From NCBI GenBank assembly GCA_002946415.1, contig NJPS01000050.1, positions 186,001 to 250,000 of the forward strand: a DNA stretch of 64,000 nucleotides, written 5' to 3'. Below, one piece after another: positions 44,248-55,003 of the stretch (its first letter is position 1; every line of letters starts with the position of its first letter). A model generated the notes under the pieces. The model was not told the DNA's origin and searched no databases. It worked only from the letters and a program-made list of their open reading frames with translations. Source of the DNA: Rutstroemia sp. NJR-2017a BVV2. Lineage: Eukaryota; Ascomycota; Leotiomycetes; Helotiales; Rutstroemiaceae. Made by a program: the position numbers and the translations under genes.

Positions 44248-45478
44248 ATGGTTCACATTTCCAAATTGGCAGCAGCTATTACAGCATTCTGCCTTGCATC
44301 CTCCTCTGCTGCTCACCCTGGTGAACACCATGATCACCATGCCATAAAGCGTGAAGTCAGCGCTCGTGATGCTATGGCTTCCGCTGCTAAGCGTTCGCTT
44401 GACTCCTGCTCTGGAACTTTGAAGCACCGTCAACTTACTGCTCGTTCCATTGCTCGTCGTTCTGAGACAGCTCGTCAGCTTCGCGCTGCGCGTAACATCC
44501 AGTCCAGTAAGTTATTCCATCCAATTTTGTTGAAGTTTGCCTCGCAAAAGATTCACATCTAACTATTCTCAAGAGCCCAAGAAGTTCCGTCGTGATCTCG
44601 CTACCCTCGAAGTCTACGAAGCTATTGACCACAACAAAACCGGCATTCTCGACTACAGCGTCGCCACCCCAGAAACCACCATCTTCAGCGCCAACACTAG
44701 CTGCATCCTCACCCCCGCCAACACTGACGGACCATACTACGTCTTGGGTGAAAGCATCCGCAAGAACGTAACTGAAGGTCAAGCCGGTGTAGCCCTCCAC
44801 CTCGAGGTTCAATACATCGACATCACAACCTGCGAGCCCGTTCCCGAAGTCTACGTCGACATCTGGAACGCCAACGCTACCGGTGTATACGGCGGCATCA
44901 ACGTTACCGGAAACGTCGCAGACGGCGGTTGGGACTCGACCTTCCTCCGCGGCATCCAAGCCACCGACGAAGACGGCGTCGCTTCATTCGACACCATTTT
45001 CCCGGGACATTACGAAGGTCGCGCAACCCACACCCATCTCCTCGCTCACTCTAACGTCACCGTCCTCGCCAACAACACCATTTCCGGCGGCGCAGTAACC
45101 CATATCGGGCAACTTTTCTGGAACGAGGTTCTTCGCTCCGCAGTCGAGGAGACTTACCCCTACAACACCAACACGCAGGCTGTGACTTCCAACGCCGAGG
45201 ATATGTGGTCGATTGTGCAAGCCGAGAACGACTTCGATCCCTTCCCTGAGTTTATGTATTTGGGCGATGATATCACGGATGGATTGTTGGCTTGGATTCA
45301 GATTGGTATCAACACCACTGTTGATTGGTCGGATGATAGCTATTACTCTGTTGCTGCTACTATCCAAGCTGATGGTGGACATGAGAGTTCGTCATCGGTT
45401 GGAGGAAGTGGTGGGGATGGTGGAATGGGTGGAGGAAATGGAACTGCGCCGGGCAATGGTACAGCTCCTCCTTCTTAA
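44248..45478 (+). CDS. Secreted intradiol ring-cleavage dioxygenase-like protein
   Basis: Exon 1 is 44248-44506 and exon 2 is 44574-45478, joined across a 67-nt intron (GTAAGTT, CTAAC branch, CTCAAG); 387 residues. The N-terminus is a signal peptide (ISKLAAAITAFCLASSSAAH) followed by a His-rich stretch (HPGEHHDHH) and a basic propeptide-like region. The intradiol domain (about 110-310) shows TDGPYYVLGE, DIWNANATGVYGG and the iron-ligand block FPGHYEGRATHTHL, which supplies the Tyr and two His expected for non-haem Fe(III). NVT/NIS-type sequons are numerous. The end is a Gly/Ser-rich tail (GGSGGDGGMGGGNG). Fungal members of this group are extracellular and act on catechol-type aromatics; the substrate here is unknown. 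Confidence 0.88.
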
Positions 45479-45896
45479 GGAGGTGGTCGTTTGATCGATC
45501 GCTTTATTGTGTATATAGTCTGACAAACTGAAGATCCGAATTAGTACTGCTGCTGCCAGTTTGGGTCTTGGTAAATACATAGGAATATTATTGAAGGTAT
45601 TCATAATCCCTAAGAAATTACAACGATTGTCTCTTGATACAAGCAAATTTGATGGTCTGGTAGTATCAGGATTCTGTTTATACTAGAATTCTATCTATAT
45701 CCTATAAATCTATATATATAATATCCCCTCTCAGTAGTCTTGCTCTTAATTGATCATTTTCTATTCAGTACATCCAGCCCATATTGCGTTCAACAAGACT
45801 TAGTGGCGTTTCTGCAAAGATAAATTCGATATGAAATTGTCAAGTCTTTAGTGGATATATAGATGATGAAATTTCTCTAAATCGAGAATCACCATT
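45479..45896. other. Convergent intergenic region
   Basis: AT-rich (TATATATAATAT near 45713-45724) between the dioxygenase gene and the PKS remnant. No gene is seen. Confidence 0.6.
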
Positions 45897-48520
45897 TCAC
45901 GAATTAAAGACGATCGATGCAAGAAATTCATACCCTCTCACTGTCGCCTTCCAGCCCCCCGAGTTCGGATCGCTGCTCCGATCGCAAATGTGTGGTGCGC
46001 CCTCGATTAGCGCTAACTGGGCTGGGATATTCTTCTCGAGCATAGCTTCGTAGGTGACCTTGCTCTGCTCCCACGGAATCAGGTCGTCGGCCGTGCCGTG
46101 GATCAAGAAAGTAGGCGTCCGGTAGTTGCCGCGGCGAATCTGTGCCAGCGAACTGGCGGCCACGATCTTATCCAAGCCTGGCTGCGGCAGAGCGTTCCAG
46201 TCCTTGATTGCCGGCTGCTGCTGGCTGCTCTTCTGGCTGGGCAGCCCGCCGAGTATGATGGGGAGTGTCTGCGCCTTCCAGTTCATGTGCAGCACGATGC
46301 GGCACCGAGGGTCTGTGTGGATGCCCGGATCGTACGAAACAATAGAAAGCTTGTCAGATCAATATTCAGGTCAAAGGTCGTCCGAATATCGTTCAAAACC
46401 TCAGTCGCCATAAGCGAGTCGATTCCGAAGTCTTCCAAGGTAGATTCACCTTTGATCTCGTCAACCGGATAGTCCGTAACGTCGGACAAGATTTTAAAAA
46501 CCTCAGCCCGCTTGCCTAAGGATCTCGTTGTTAGAGGTTCTGATCGGATCGGAGTCGGCTTTTCAATAACTCGAGTCGCTGACTTCTGTGCTTCTGCGCG
46601 TGAGAAGGTCGCACTGGCAGGCTGGTTGGCATCTTTCAGGATCTGCGCGAGGACATCTTTCCGCATTTTCATGAAGCGGTAACCGAAGACCGCGATGGCC
46701 ATTCTCTTACTCTCGGCCTCGAATACGTAGACATCGGATGAGGCGTCACTATCATCGTCCTCGCCCTGGGTAGCGTAGACGACCCACTCTTTGGCGTTGG
46801 GATCGAAGCTTCCGCCGATCTCAGCGTGCTCGATGTGCATGCAAAGAAAAATATTATCAAGGCTTGGGTTATTGAAATAATTTACCAAGAACCCAGAAAG
46901 CTGCATAAAGCTATCAATCACAAGAGTATCACAAAGACGCTGGTCCGTGGCCGCTATATCCGGAGACATTATAACCTTTCCAGCGGCTTCATGTTTCAGG
47001 CAGGCTATTTCCTTGACGCCTTGGTAACATTCGCTATAGTTGACTATACTGCCAAAAGCACGGTAAAGGTGCTTTCCCTGCATCTTTTCCGAGCATGGGT
47101 GATCATAGACTTCTCGATATCGGTGATGGCCTGTCAATGACTCAAATGGCTTGAACTCCCGGGCCGCTTGTGTGTCGCCACGCTTCTTGAGGTAGACTTT
47201 GCCTGTTGATTTCTTGGACTCTGCGACCTCGCGCGCGCTATTCTTGGTAGTAATGGTGAATGACCATGAAGGATATATATCTTCCAGGCGCTTCAGTGTC
47301 AGTGTGATCTCGGTAGAGGTATGAGAACCAATGGGATATTTCATGGCCAAGTCCTTCACGGTGGGCACATATTCTTCTTTGTCGGTACGATTCTGAAGGC
47401 ATAAGGCTGCGCGTGCTATGATCTCGAAAAACAAAGCCGCTGGAACAAGGGTCTCGCCAGCTATAACATGGCCACCGACTAGAGCCTGGAAGCGATCGGA
47501 TCGGGGATCAACTCGAAATAATGCCTCCTTTTCGGATTTATCCTTGAACTGCAGGAAGGAAATAAGTTCATGTCTTTTCTATTTTTTCCTCTTGCCCAAC
47601 TTCTCTCTCGGGAGCTCTACGTATATACGGGAGCCAGTGTCTTGTTTTCTCGAATTGGTACGGTGGCAGGCTTAGGTGCTCGTATTCTAGCTTTTGGCTT
47701 CGGTGAAATGGCCAATATTGTACTGCATATCCATGTTTCCAGAGCTCAATAGTTACGTCGGTGAGGGAGTCTTGCGCATTGGAAGACGAGAGCTGCGGGG
47801 ATAAAAAGGCGTGTCCTTGCGCATTTATTGTTATATCTTTGATGAGTTGGATCACCGAAGATCCCTGGCCACTCTCAATCCAAATGATCTGAGAGAAACA
47901 CATCGTGAGCCGCTCTACCGCTTGTTGGAAGAATACTGGGCGCCTCGTACACTGTGCAACAATTTCAAAGTCGGGCTCAGTGACGCCGCCAACCTCATCG
48001 CATATCTCGAGGTGTAGTGTAGGACGCTTCCAATCCAATTGCTTGGCCACTGTTGTGAGACGAGCTAGTATGGGCTCGGTGAAGCTCGAGTGAAAACCAT
48101 GCGTGACCCTAAGCCTCTTAGTGCGGACTGAGCCGCGAAGAGACGGGTTTTCAGAGACGTGTCGCTCTAGGGAGTTGACAGATCCCAGGCTATAGCCTCC
48201 AGACAGAACTTCTTGAAGAAGCGGTGATCGAAAGCAGTTGAATCTTGGAGCCAATTTCCTCACCAACTCGTATCTGCGTGGTTCCCGGTCTGGGATAACT
48301 GAAGCCGCTCAGCATCTGCACGTTTCACTGTAGATTTTTCTTCAACTAACAGCTCCCAAAGCTCGTCAACCGAGTTTGCGTCAGGAAATCTGCCTGCCAT
48401 GCTGACGACGGCAACCAAATGAGGAGAGAAGTCAGCCAAGGAATTAGATTCATCTGGAAGGCCATTGGGAGACGTCACGCTGTTGGTCTTTGTCATGGCT
48501 ACACTTTCCTGGTCTCCCAT
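45897..48520 (-). pseudogene. Collapsed non-reducing polyketide synthase (NR-PKS)
   Basis: Remnants of an iterative NR-PKS in collinear order. Segment 48520-48186 is the start of the ketosynthase (VAVVSMAGRFPDANSVDELW), interrupted by a stop at 48262-48260 (W-stop-GNWLQDSTAFDHRFFKK). At about 48185 it jumps to the C-terminal acyltransferase (TKRLRVTHGFHSSFTEPIL, to 47590). A frame change in an A-rich run near 47575 leads into the product-template domain, which keeps its His (GGHVIAGETLVPAAL) and Asp (VIDSFMQLSGFLV). The acyl carrier domain at about 46500-46330 keeps the attachment Ser (FGIDSLMATE). At about 46328 the frame jumps to the C-terminal esterase (HGTADDLIPWEQ, GAPHICD), ending at 45897. 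The starter-unit domain, most of KS, the AT active site, the expected methyltransferase and the esterase nucleophile are absent. It cannot work as a synthase. The order resembles methylating NR-PKSs with a terminal hydrolase; the product is unknown. Confidence 0.85.
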
Positions 48521-48864
48521 GGTGAAAACTTGGAAATTTTGGATCTGAGTGGAATAAAGTGAATCGTAGAAACTGGGAGAATCACCAGGTGTATGTATTA
48601 TCTGCCGGGGGATAGAACGGGCTCCTGCTCTTCTTTCAAAAAAAACAAAAAAAAAGAAAAGAAAAAGAAAGAAACACGGTACGCCAAGGCACTATCGCGA
48701 TGCCTTACTGGGCTTGGGTTTGGGTAGGGTACTTGTGGACTTTCTGGGGCATAGGAGGCTCTGTGATAGCTGATTCTTATATCCTATACCCAAGTCTGTA
48801 CCGTGGCATTTCAATCGCTCCTTATGGAGCTGATGCAGGGTAATTAAGTAACAGCCGGTGCCCC
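48521..48864. other. Upstream flank of the PKS remnant
   Basis: Contains an A-rich run at 48638-48675. No gene is seen. Confidence 0.5.
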
Positions 48865-49294
48865 CAATAGTGGATGTCAGAATTCCGTGCGCACGAGCTG
48901 TAAGCGACAAATATCCCCTAACAAAAATCACTATTTGTGATATTTTCAATAATTAATAACTAATTCAATTTTTAATATAAATCTTTGATAAAGATATCAT
49001 TTTAAAGCTAAGATTAAGAAATATAATTTTCTAACTGGTGGTATTTCAATAATATAAATATTTTAACTAGTAATTATATATTAAAAGTTATAACTTTTAA
49101 AGATAAATATTTATAGCTAAGTAATTTATAAAATTAAAATCGAACTCATAAAATTAAAGAATTAGGCTTTAAGTAAATAATAAACCTATGTTTATAGAAA
49201 TATCTTATAAATTCAATTTGTTATTAATTATTGAAATTGTAGTAAATTTGGGATTTTTGATAAGCTGCGCACGGAATTCTGACACCCACTATTG
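48865..49294. mobile_element. MITE-like element with 29-bp terminal inverted repeats
   Basis: The left end (48865-48893) and the reverse complement of the right end (49266-49294) share 28 of 29 bases around CAATAGTGG-TGTCAGAATTC and CCGTGCGCA. The inside is extremely AT-rich and has no transposase. CCCC flanks both sides (48861-48864 and 49295-49298) and could be a 4-bp target duplication, or chance in a C run. Non-autonomous DNA transposon is the best reading; a decayed larger element is the alternative. Confidence 0.75.
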
Positions 49295-49748
49295 CCCCTC
49301 CTTCGCTTGCTTTGTAAGCATGAAGCGACCAGAGGGGTATGTTAACCGTTCTAAACTTTGTGAATCGGCCCGTGCTTATGCATCGACATGTATATCGGGT
49401 AAGCTGAAATGTACAGCCGCGGCGCGACTGCAAACCCCAGAATCCAACAAGCGGGGTTCTGGGGCTTCGCGTTCTTCTGCCCACCTAGGAGGCCCAAACT
49501 GATGTTGATGTTGAAGCAAGCAGACGAGCCCTTTCGATCGGTATCATGATCTATTTGTGCAAGTATTCCAGGAATCCAATGTAGCTTCATAGTAGCCGAT
49601 ACGTGATTAGTTTTTAATTAAATTGATGGGAAATAAATTCATTATTTTTCAATAAAAAGGCTTCCTTTATGAACCATTGCACCATTTTTTGAACGCAACA
49701 CTCATTCTTTGAATCATGTACATGGCCCATGCCTTACACCAAGACAGG
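49295..49748. other. Flank between MITE and GST
   Basis: 3' flank of the GST gene. No gene is seen. Confidence 0.5.
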
Positions 49749-50587
49749 CTACTCAGCAACTACATCATTATCGTCGTAGTGCCGGTAGACGCCCCAGTCC
49801 TGATACTTCTGTCTTCTGTTGCTGGCAAGGTACCCTGCAATATTTGGCCGAGCCTTGACGTCTTCGTATAATTTGAATACCTTATCGTATTTGCCGGCTT
49901 CTCTGGCCTGCTTCATTGCCTTAGGGAAAGCATAAGAGGTGCCATCGAGGGCCTATGGCGGTCGATCAGTCAGGTCAAAGGATGCACCAGTTATGTAGTA
50001 TGTAAGGAGGAATCTCCATCAGAAGAGGCAGAACGTACCTGAAACAAGACTAAGTCGGCGTATGTGAATGTGTCTCCCAACAACCATGGGCCTGGTCCGC
50101 GCTCCTCGTTCTCCAACACCCTCTGCCAGTACGCAAGGACGTTAGGAAGGCGGTTTTGGACCCATTCCTTGCTGCGTCTTTTGCTCTCCTCCTTCTGGTC
50201 TTCCCAGGGTAGCATTGTGGCGATAGGATGGTGGGTATCGTGAACTTCATTGCTAAGAAGGTCGAGCGCCGTGAGGGCAAGGGCATTCACTCGGTACAAG
50301 TCATTCTCGCGCGATCCGGCAAGTCCAAGCTTGGGACCAAGGTACAGGAGAATATTGGGGGTCTGAGAGATGACGAGGTCGCCGTGCTTGAAGAGAGGTG
50401 GGGCGAAGTAAGGCGGGTTTCCATGGCCGCCGCCAGCGAGCCAAGTCGTGACAGTCTTCCGGGCTTCATCAAAAGACAGCGACTGACTGTCTTTGTACTG
50501 AACGCCAGCTTCCTCGAGGATGAGCCGGACATGTTCACCGCGGCCTGGAACGCCTGTGTAGTAAATGAGTTCGTAGGGGGCAGCCAT
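49749..50587 (-). CDS. Glutathione S-transferase
   Basis: Conjugates glutathione to electrophiles or acts as a peroxidase/isomerase in the cytosol. Exon 1 is 50587-50039 and exon 2 is 49952-49749 (250 residues) with an 86-nt intron (GTACGTT to GCCATAG, phase 0). The thioredoxin-like N-domain starts ELIYYTGVPGRGEHVRLILE, with a Tyr in the usual catalytic position, followed by APPLFKHGDLVISQTPNILL, where cis-Pro is replaced by Leu before the SQT glutathione-contact motif. The C-terminal helical domain includes GPWLLGDTFTYADLVLFQ (the N-capping/S-T-x-x-D motif) and ends at NDVVAE. ATG 50587 is chosen over an upstream Met at 50719 because it gives the standard GST N-terminus. It could protect against an aromatic or polyketide metabolite, but that is only suggested by its neighbourhood. 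Confidence 0.9.
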
Positions 50588-51535
50588 GCTGATTTGAAGG
50601 TTGAGGTGGCAGACGAGGCGTTTCTCGAGTGTTGATGGTGAATGGTTGTTACTCCGCGTGGATAGGGATAAGATAACACAGACACGAGATACAGGTAGGC
50701 AGGCCACCACTGCAGCCAATTTAATATCTCCTGTAAATGGGAATAGATTTCTCGAGGCACCGAAATAATGCGTTGGGACAAAGAAACATGCGTGTTACGA
50801 GTCTTACGAACCAGCCAGTAAATTTACCTAATTTCGAGGCTCCTACGCCGGTGGAATCCAACATTCACGTGCGGGCCGACCAGGAATTGCCGGGCCGGTT
50901 GCCGAAAGGAGCCGCATGCATATTCGGTGTTATGAGCAAACTATTACTAAAAGGAGAGTCTCCTTTTAGTCTACGCTACTATCGAATGCACGAGTACGTT
51001 GCGCGTCCGCGTGGCAATCCGTCGACGGTCGCTCTATTTTCTGGGCTCTTAGCTTCTGGGACGTTGGCCGGGCGCATAACATCTTATCCCGCGTACCAAA
51101 CCCACTTCCATTTGGCACTATCCTCGTCGACCTGACCCTTATGGTCGGTCTTATAAGAACTATGATGGCCGTGCGCACGGGAGAAGATGATCTTAGGCTT
51201 TTCTTCTACGTTTATGTGTTTACCGCGCCGCCAACCGTTATGTACGGCTTCCGGAGCATACATCACGTCTGGTTGCGCTTGCAATGGTTCTTAAGTACCC
51301 TCAAGTACCAAACGAACAGGAGAAATCATCTCGCGAGAAGTGTCACACTCCAATTTATATCATCATTGCTATGGGCTTTCTGTAGTAACGTTAGATTTTT
51401 ACCAGGAGTAATTTTTGGAACTGTGAGCATTCTATTTATTTCGCTATTGGAGGAATCAATCAGTAAACTCCGTAATAAACTCCCATAGGGCTATAGTAAG
51501 GTGGCTTGACGATAGGTCTATAGGACATCCCATAG
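50588..51535. other. Intergenic region with a palindrome and short repeats
   Basis: Carries a perfect 25-bp palindrome (50946-50970) and a repeated CCCATAGGGCTAT block (51481-51544). No gene is supported. Confidence 0.5.
50946..50970. repeat. Perfect 25-bp palindrome
   Basis: Two 12-base arms, ACTAAAAGGAGA and its exact reverse complement, are separated by one G. It can form a hairpin and may be a transposon footprint or a binding site. Confidence 0.8.
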
Positions 51536-51544
51536 GGCTATGGG
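51481..51544. repeat. Repeated TCCCATAGGGCTAT block with inverted symmetry
   Basis: The 14-base block occurs exactly at 51481-51494 and 51528-51541. The second copy continues as GGG and so forms a near-palindrome, CCCATAGGGCTATGGG. It sits at the 5' edge of the headless 2EXR ORF. Confidence 0.7.
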
Positions 51545-52327
51545 AAAATAGCCCCCTCGGAGGTACCAGATCTCAATCCTAACACCCCTCCCTCTTCAGA
51601 CCAAAACTCGTCGCCCCAAGCCAGCACTTTCTCTTCTCTACCACATATCCTGCGAGCTCGAATTTGGAAAGAGATCTGTCTGCTCCAACGAAACATTGAT
51701 ATTTGGCCGATGAGCGAAACAATTGCAATAGGCGAGAAAAGCCTACTTTTTCGGTATATCTCACATACACTGGTCCCAGCTGTCTTATACACCTCACTCG
51801 AAGCTCGCTCCATAGCCCTTAAGTTCTATCGATTGCGTTTCGATGTCGAATACCATCTATCTCACGGAATCAAGCTCAGTGTGCCGAATAGGATATTTAT
51901 CAATGCCTGGGCCGACCAGCTCGTGTGGCTTCAGACTGATAGTTTTCGACCTACTCCGTGTTTCTCTTACGCTGTTTGTACCCCGATAACCATGGTCAAA
52001 CATCTAAGAAGGATCGCCTTGCCGCTGCTAGATTATGAATTTGACGATGCACTTCTAGAAAATCCTGGGTTGGAGGAAATCTTGCTGTATTTGATTCCTC
52101 TCACACATGGACAATATCCATGCAGAAAACACTTGTCAATTGATTTCAATTCTCTGGTGGATGCGCAGACGCGACTGGGCATCTCACTTGACTCAGCATC
52201 TCGTGGAGAAAAGACGATGCAGAAGAAATATGATAAGATGGTTCTGAACTGGCAGACGCTGGAAAAGACCGATGGTAAGGGTGGGGAAATTGGTGCTGAA
52301 ACCAAAGAGAAGAGAACATCCACATGA
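51536..52327 (+). CDS. 2EXR-like ORF lacking a clear start
   Basis: The frame opens after a stop at 51533-51535 and runs to 52327. The conserved start of a 2EXR domain (STFSSLPHILRARIWKEICL, about 51618-51677) lies upstream of the first Met (51710), so starting there would remove the domain's signature. The rest follows the family: LYTSLEARSIALKFYRLRFD, the 'ESR..AL.FY' equivalent, and FINAWADQLVWLQ. The last 60 residues are charged (KKYDKMVLNWQTLEKTDGKG). Either an upstream exon is spliced to an acceptor such as CTTCAG at 51594-51599, or the 5' end was lost at the repeat block. Function unknown. Confidence 0.55.
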   Translation, partial: GYGKIAPSEVPDLNPNTPPSSDQNSSPQASTFSSLPHILRARIWKEICLLQRNIDIWPMSETIAIGEKSLLFRYISHTLVPAVLYTSLEARSIALKFYRLRFDVEYHLSHGIKLSVPNRIFINAWADQLVWLQTDSFRPTPCFSYAVCTPITMVKHLRRIALPLLDYEFDDALLENPGLEEILLYLIPLTHGQYPCRKHLSIDFNSLVDAQTRLGISLDSASRGEKTMQKKYDKMVLNWQTLEKTDGKGGEIGAETKEKRTST

Positions 52328-52964
52328 GATGTGATCAATTGCATCCAGTGTGCTGGGAGTAGAAGTTGGAGCTGGCTGTTTCGTCGTGCTTGGTAGATTT
52401 GACTGGAGAAGAAGGATATGCTGGACAAGTTTGTTTGGAAGTATCGAGTCAAGCAAGCAAAAATAGCTTGAAGCTTTAGAATAAAGACGGGTCCGATCCG
52501 GGCGTATGAATAATCTATCGAGCAATTCGAATCATTCTATGTCATCCTCAGACTGTCGACGTCTGCGCAAGCTTCTGAACACCGAATAGTGGTGCCATAG
52601 TCAAATCTTTCCAATGAAGCTCGGCTCGAAAACAAGAATGAAACCATTCTTCTGCTCAACAAAGGCAAATCTCCCCAGAGACGGAACATTCAGAATAGCT
52701 TCAATAAAGTGATAAGTATTCAGTCCACGATGATAGTACATCATATATAATAGAGTTAGATTACATTACCGCCAACCCCACCCCCAGTGCCCCACCTCAT
52801 CGGAGGCTCCGGAGCCGAATCACCCCGCACCTACCAAGGACGTCTTCTCTTTTACAACTCCCCCCAAGCTTTCCACCTCCGCTCCTCTGGCCATAAGTAA
52901 CCGCCATCAAACCCTCTTCTTAACATATTCCCATCCACGCCAAGTATCTCACGAATTCGCAACC
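52328..52964. other. Intergenic region
   Basis: 3' flank of the 2EXR-like ORF and promoter of the Dabb gene. No gene is seen. Confidence 0.6.
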
Positions 52965-54041
52965 ATGACGCTAGTTCACATTGTTCTGTTTGAATTCAAA
53001 CCGAATACTTCGAAAGAGGTTATCGATGATGTATGTACTTCACTCCGCTTTTCCCTCAATTTGCTTGGGGGACCTGCTCTTCTCCATGTCGTCTGCTTCC
53101 CGCATATCTCCGATGCTCCCTCTCGCTTCATTCTTAATTCCTGCTCTCCCCCCCCTCTTCCCGTTCTATCCGATGCATTTCAACCCTTCCCAAAAGAACA
53201 ACTTCCAACCCTCCACTAACATCCCGTCCAGATCTGCAAAAACATGCTCTCCCTCGCCGAGCAATGCATCCACCCGGAAACCAAGAAACCATATATTCTA
53301 TCAGCTTCAGGCGGAAGAGATTGTTCTCCTGAGGGCCATCAAGTAGTTATCTCCCCCTTCCGTTTGCTTGCACTTTAATACCCTCTACACATTACCCCAT
53401 CCGCTGTTTTGTTTTTGTTTCTTTTTTGTTGTGGGGAAGTTTCTATCCATCATGGCACTGTCAAGAGGAGCTTGTTGGGCCTCTGGTCTTGGATTAGGAA
53501 AGCTACCTATCCATCGTTGTATTGCTTAGTGGTGTTTTTGCAGCGGCACATGAATTGATCCTGGCATACCGGAATAGTATTCCGATTCTGATGTATGCTA
53601 TGTTGTTCTGCCCTTCATTCGTCCTCTACATACGCTTTTTTACTTGTCCGAAGTTGAAAACCTCTGTTCCTATTCCTGTGTTTTCTCTCCTCGGTTCTTT
53701 AAATCATCTTCAAGCTTTCAGCTTCTATACTAAATCTCTTATGCTTTCGTTTTCTGCTGCATTACTATTCTTCTTATATATCTGGTTTACTTTTAAACTT
53801 CTATCTTTCTCTTTATACAGTTTCTCGTTTTGTTCCTTCCTCCCTCTCCTACCTCCCCTTCCCCTACTAACCCCCACCCCCACAGGGCGGTTTCTCCCAC
53901 GGCTTCGTCTCGCACTTCGCCTCCGCCTCCGACCGGGACTACTACCTGAACTCCGACGAAGCGCATCTAGCGTTTGTAAAGAAGATCGGTCCCGTGGTGC
54001 AGAATGCTCGGGTTGTGGATTATGAGATGGGTGTTTTTTAG
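52965..54041 (+). CDS. Stress-responsive Dabb (A/B barrel) domain protein
   Basis: Small dimeric alpha/beta-barrel protein of the Dabb family. Exons 52965-53030, 53232-53342 and 53886-54041 join in phase 0 at both junctions and give 110 residues, the whole domain and nothing else. The joined text reads MTLVHIVLFEFKPNTSKEVI, then ICKNMLSLAEQCIHPETKKP, SPEGHQ-GGFSHGFVSHFAS, and DYYLNSDEAHLAFVKKIGP, all family hallmarks, ending VVDYEMGVF. Introns are 201 and 543 nt, so more than twice as much intron as coding sequence. The second has little protein-like content despite an overlapping 167-codon hydrophobic ORF. The G-rich 3' flank (54042-54190) follows directly. Confidence 0.88.
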
Positions 54042-55003
54042 GGGGTGTTTGGGATGGTTTGACGGGTATAGGGGATGGGGAGAGGGGATAGGGAAGGTGA
54101 TGGGGGATAGGGAAGGGGGATGGGGTTTAGGATGGGGAAGGGGGGATTAGGTTAGAATGATTGAGAAGTGGGAGAAAGGAAGGGAGGGGAGAGTAGGAAG
54201 AGTAACGATATTCTTATATTACAAGTATATGATATCTTATACAAGGCATCGATACTAGATAGCAGGGGCAGGGACGGAAGTCATAGAAATAGACCAATGA
54301 GACACGAGAGTCGACGGAATGGAAAAGCCCACTTAGGCAGGTAAGATTGATAGTGAACTTCCCGACAACCAAGCACTTTGGTTGTTGAGCTATGATTACA
54401 GTAGCTGTAGAACGTAAGACTGCTGGGAGCTTTTGACAGCCTGGTAGCAATTGGGAGGTAGAGAGAGAGGCAAGTGATAGAATAGGCTCGGAGAGGGGTC
54501 ATAGATAATTAGATATATCCTGATGTCCATTTTAGCAATCCAATCCAGCCCCACGGAACGTTCTAGCCTAGCTTTGCAAGTCAGTAACTCCTAAATATCT
54601 CTCAATATCCAGCACCTACTTCCCTCCACGTAGTTACCAACCCCCCCACACACAGCACCTAGACCAACCCTCACCTCACCAGGCATAACACAACCCAGCC
54701 AACCACCAATCACAAAAATCAAACATCACAACCATCTACACATCATAATTCCAATCTCTGTATTATATCTGTACCCAATGTAGTGCAGCGGGCATACCTA
54801 AATCTGGCGGCATACTCCCGCATGCATAATCTATCCTGTAATCAAGGTATCCGATTATCCCCTTCTCATCCCCCAAAAAAGACAAATGCCACCCCATCCG
54901 GCCCAGCAATTCTTATGCTGAATGGACCCGAAACGCCACTCCCAATGCCGCTGATAATATAACATGAATGGATCTCTTTCTATCATACCAGAACGCCCCC
55001 AGT
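54042..55003. other. Convergent intergenic region
   Basis: Begins with a G-tract-rich stretch on the + strand (54042-54190, many runs of three or more G) downstream of the Dabb gene. No gene is seen. Confidence 0.6.

Noticed and set aside
53522..54025. 167-codon hydrophobic ORF overlapping Dabb intron 2 and exon 3
   Set aside because: It reads the last Dabb exon in the wrong frame and a T-rich intron, with no family features.
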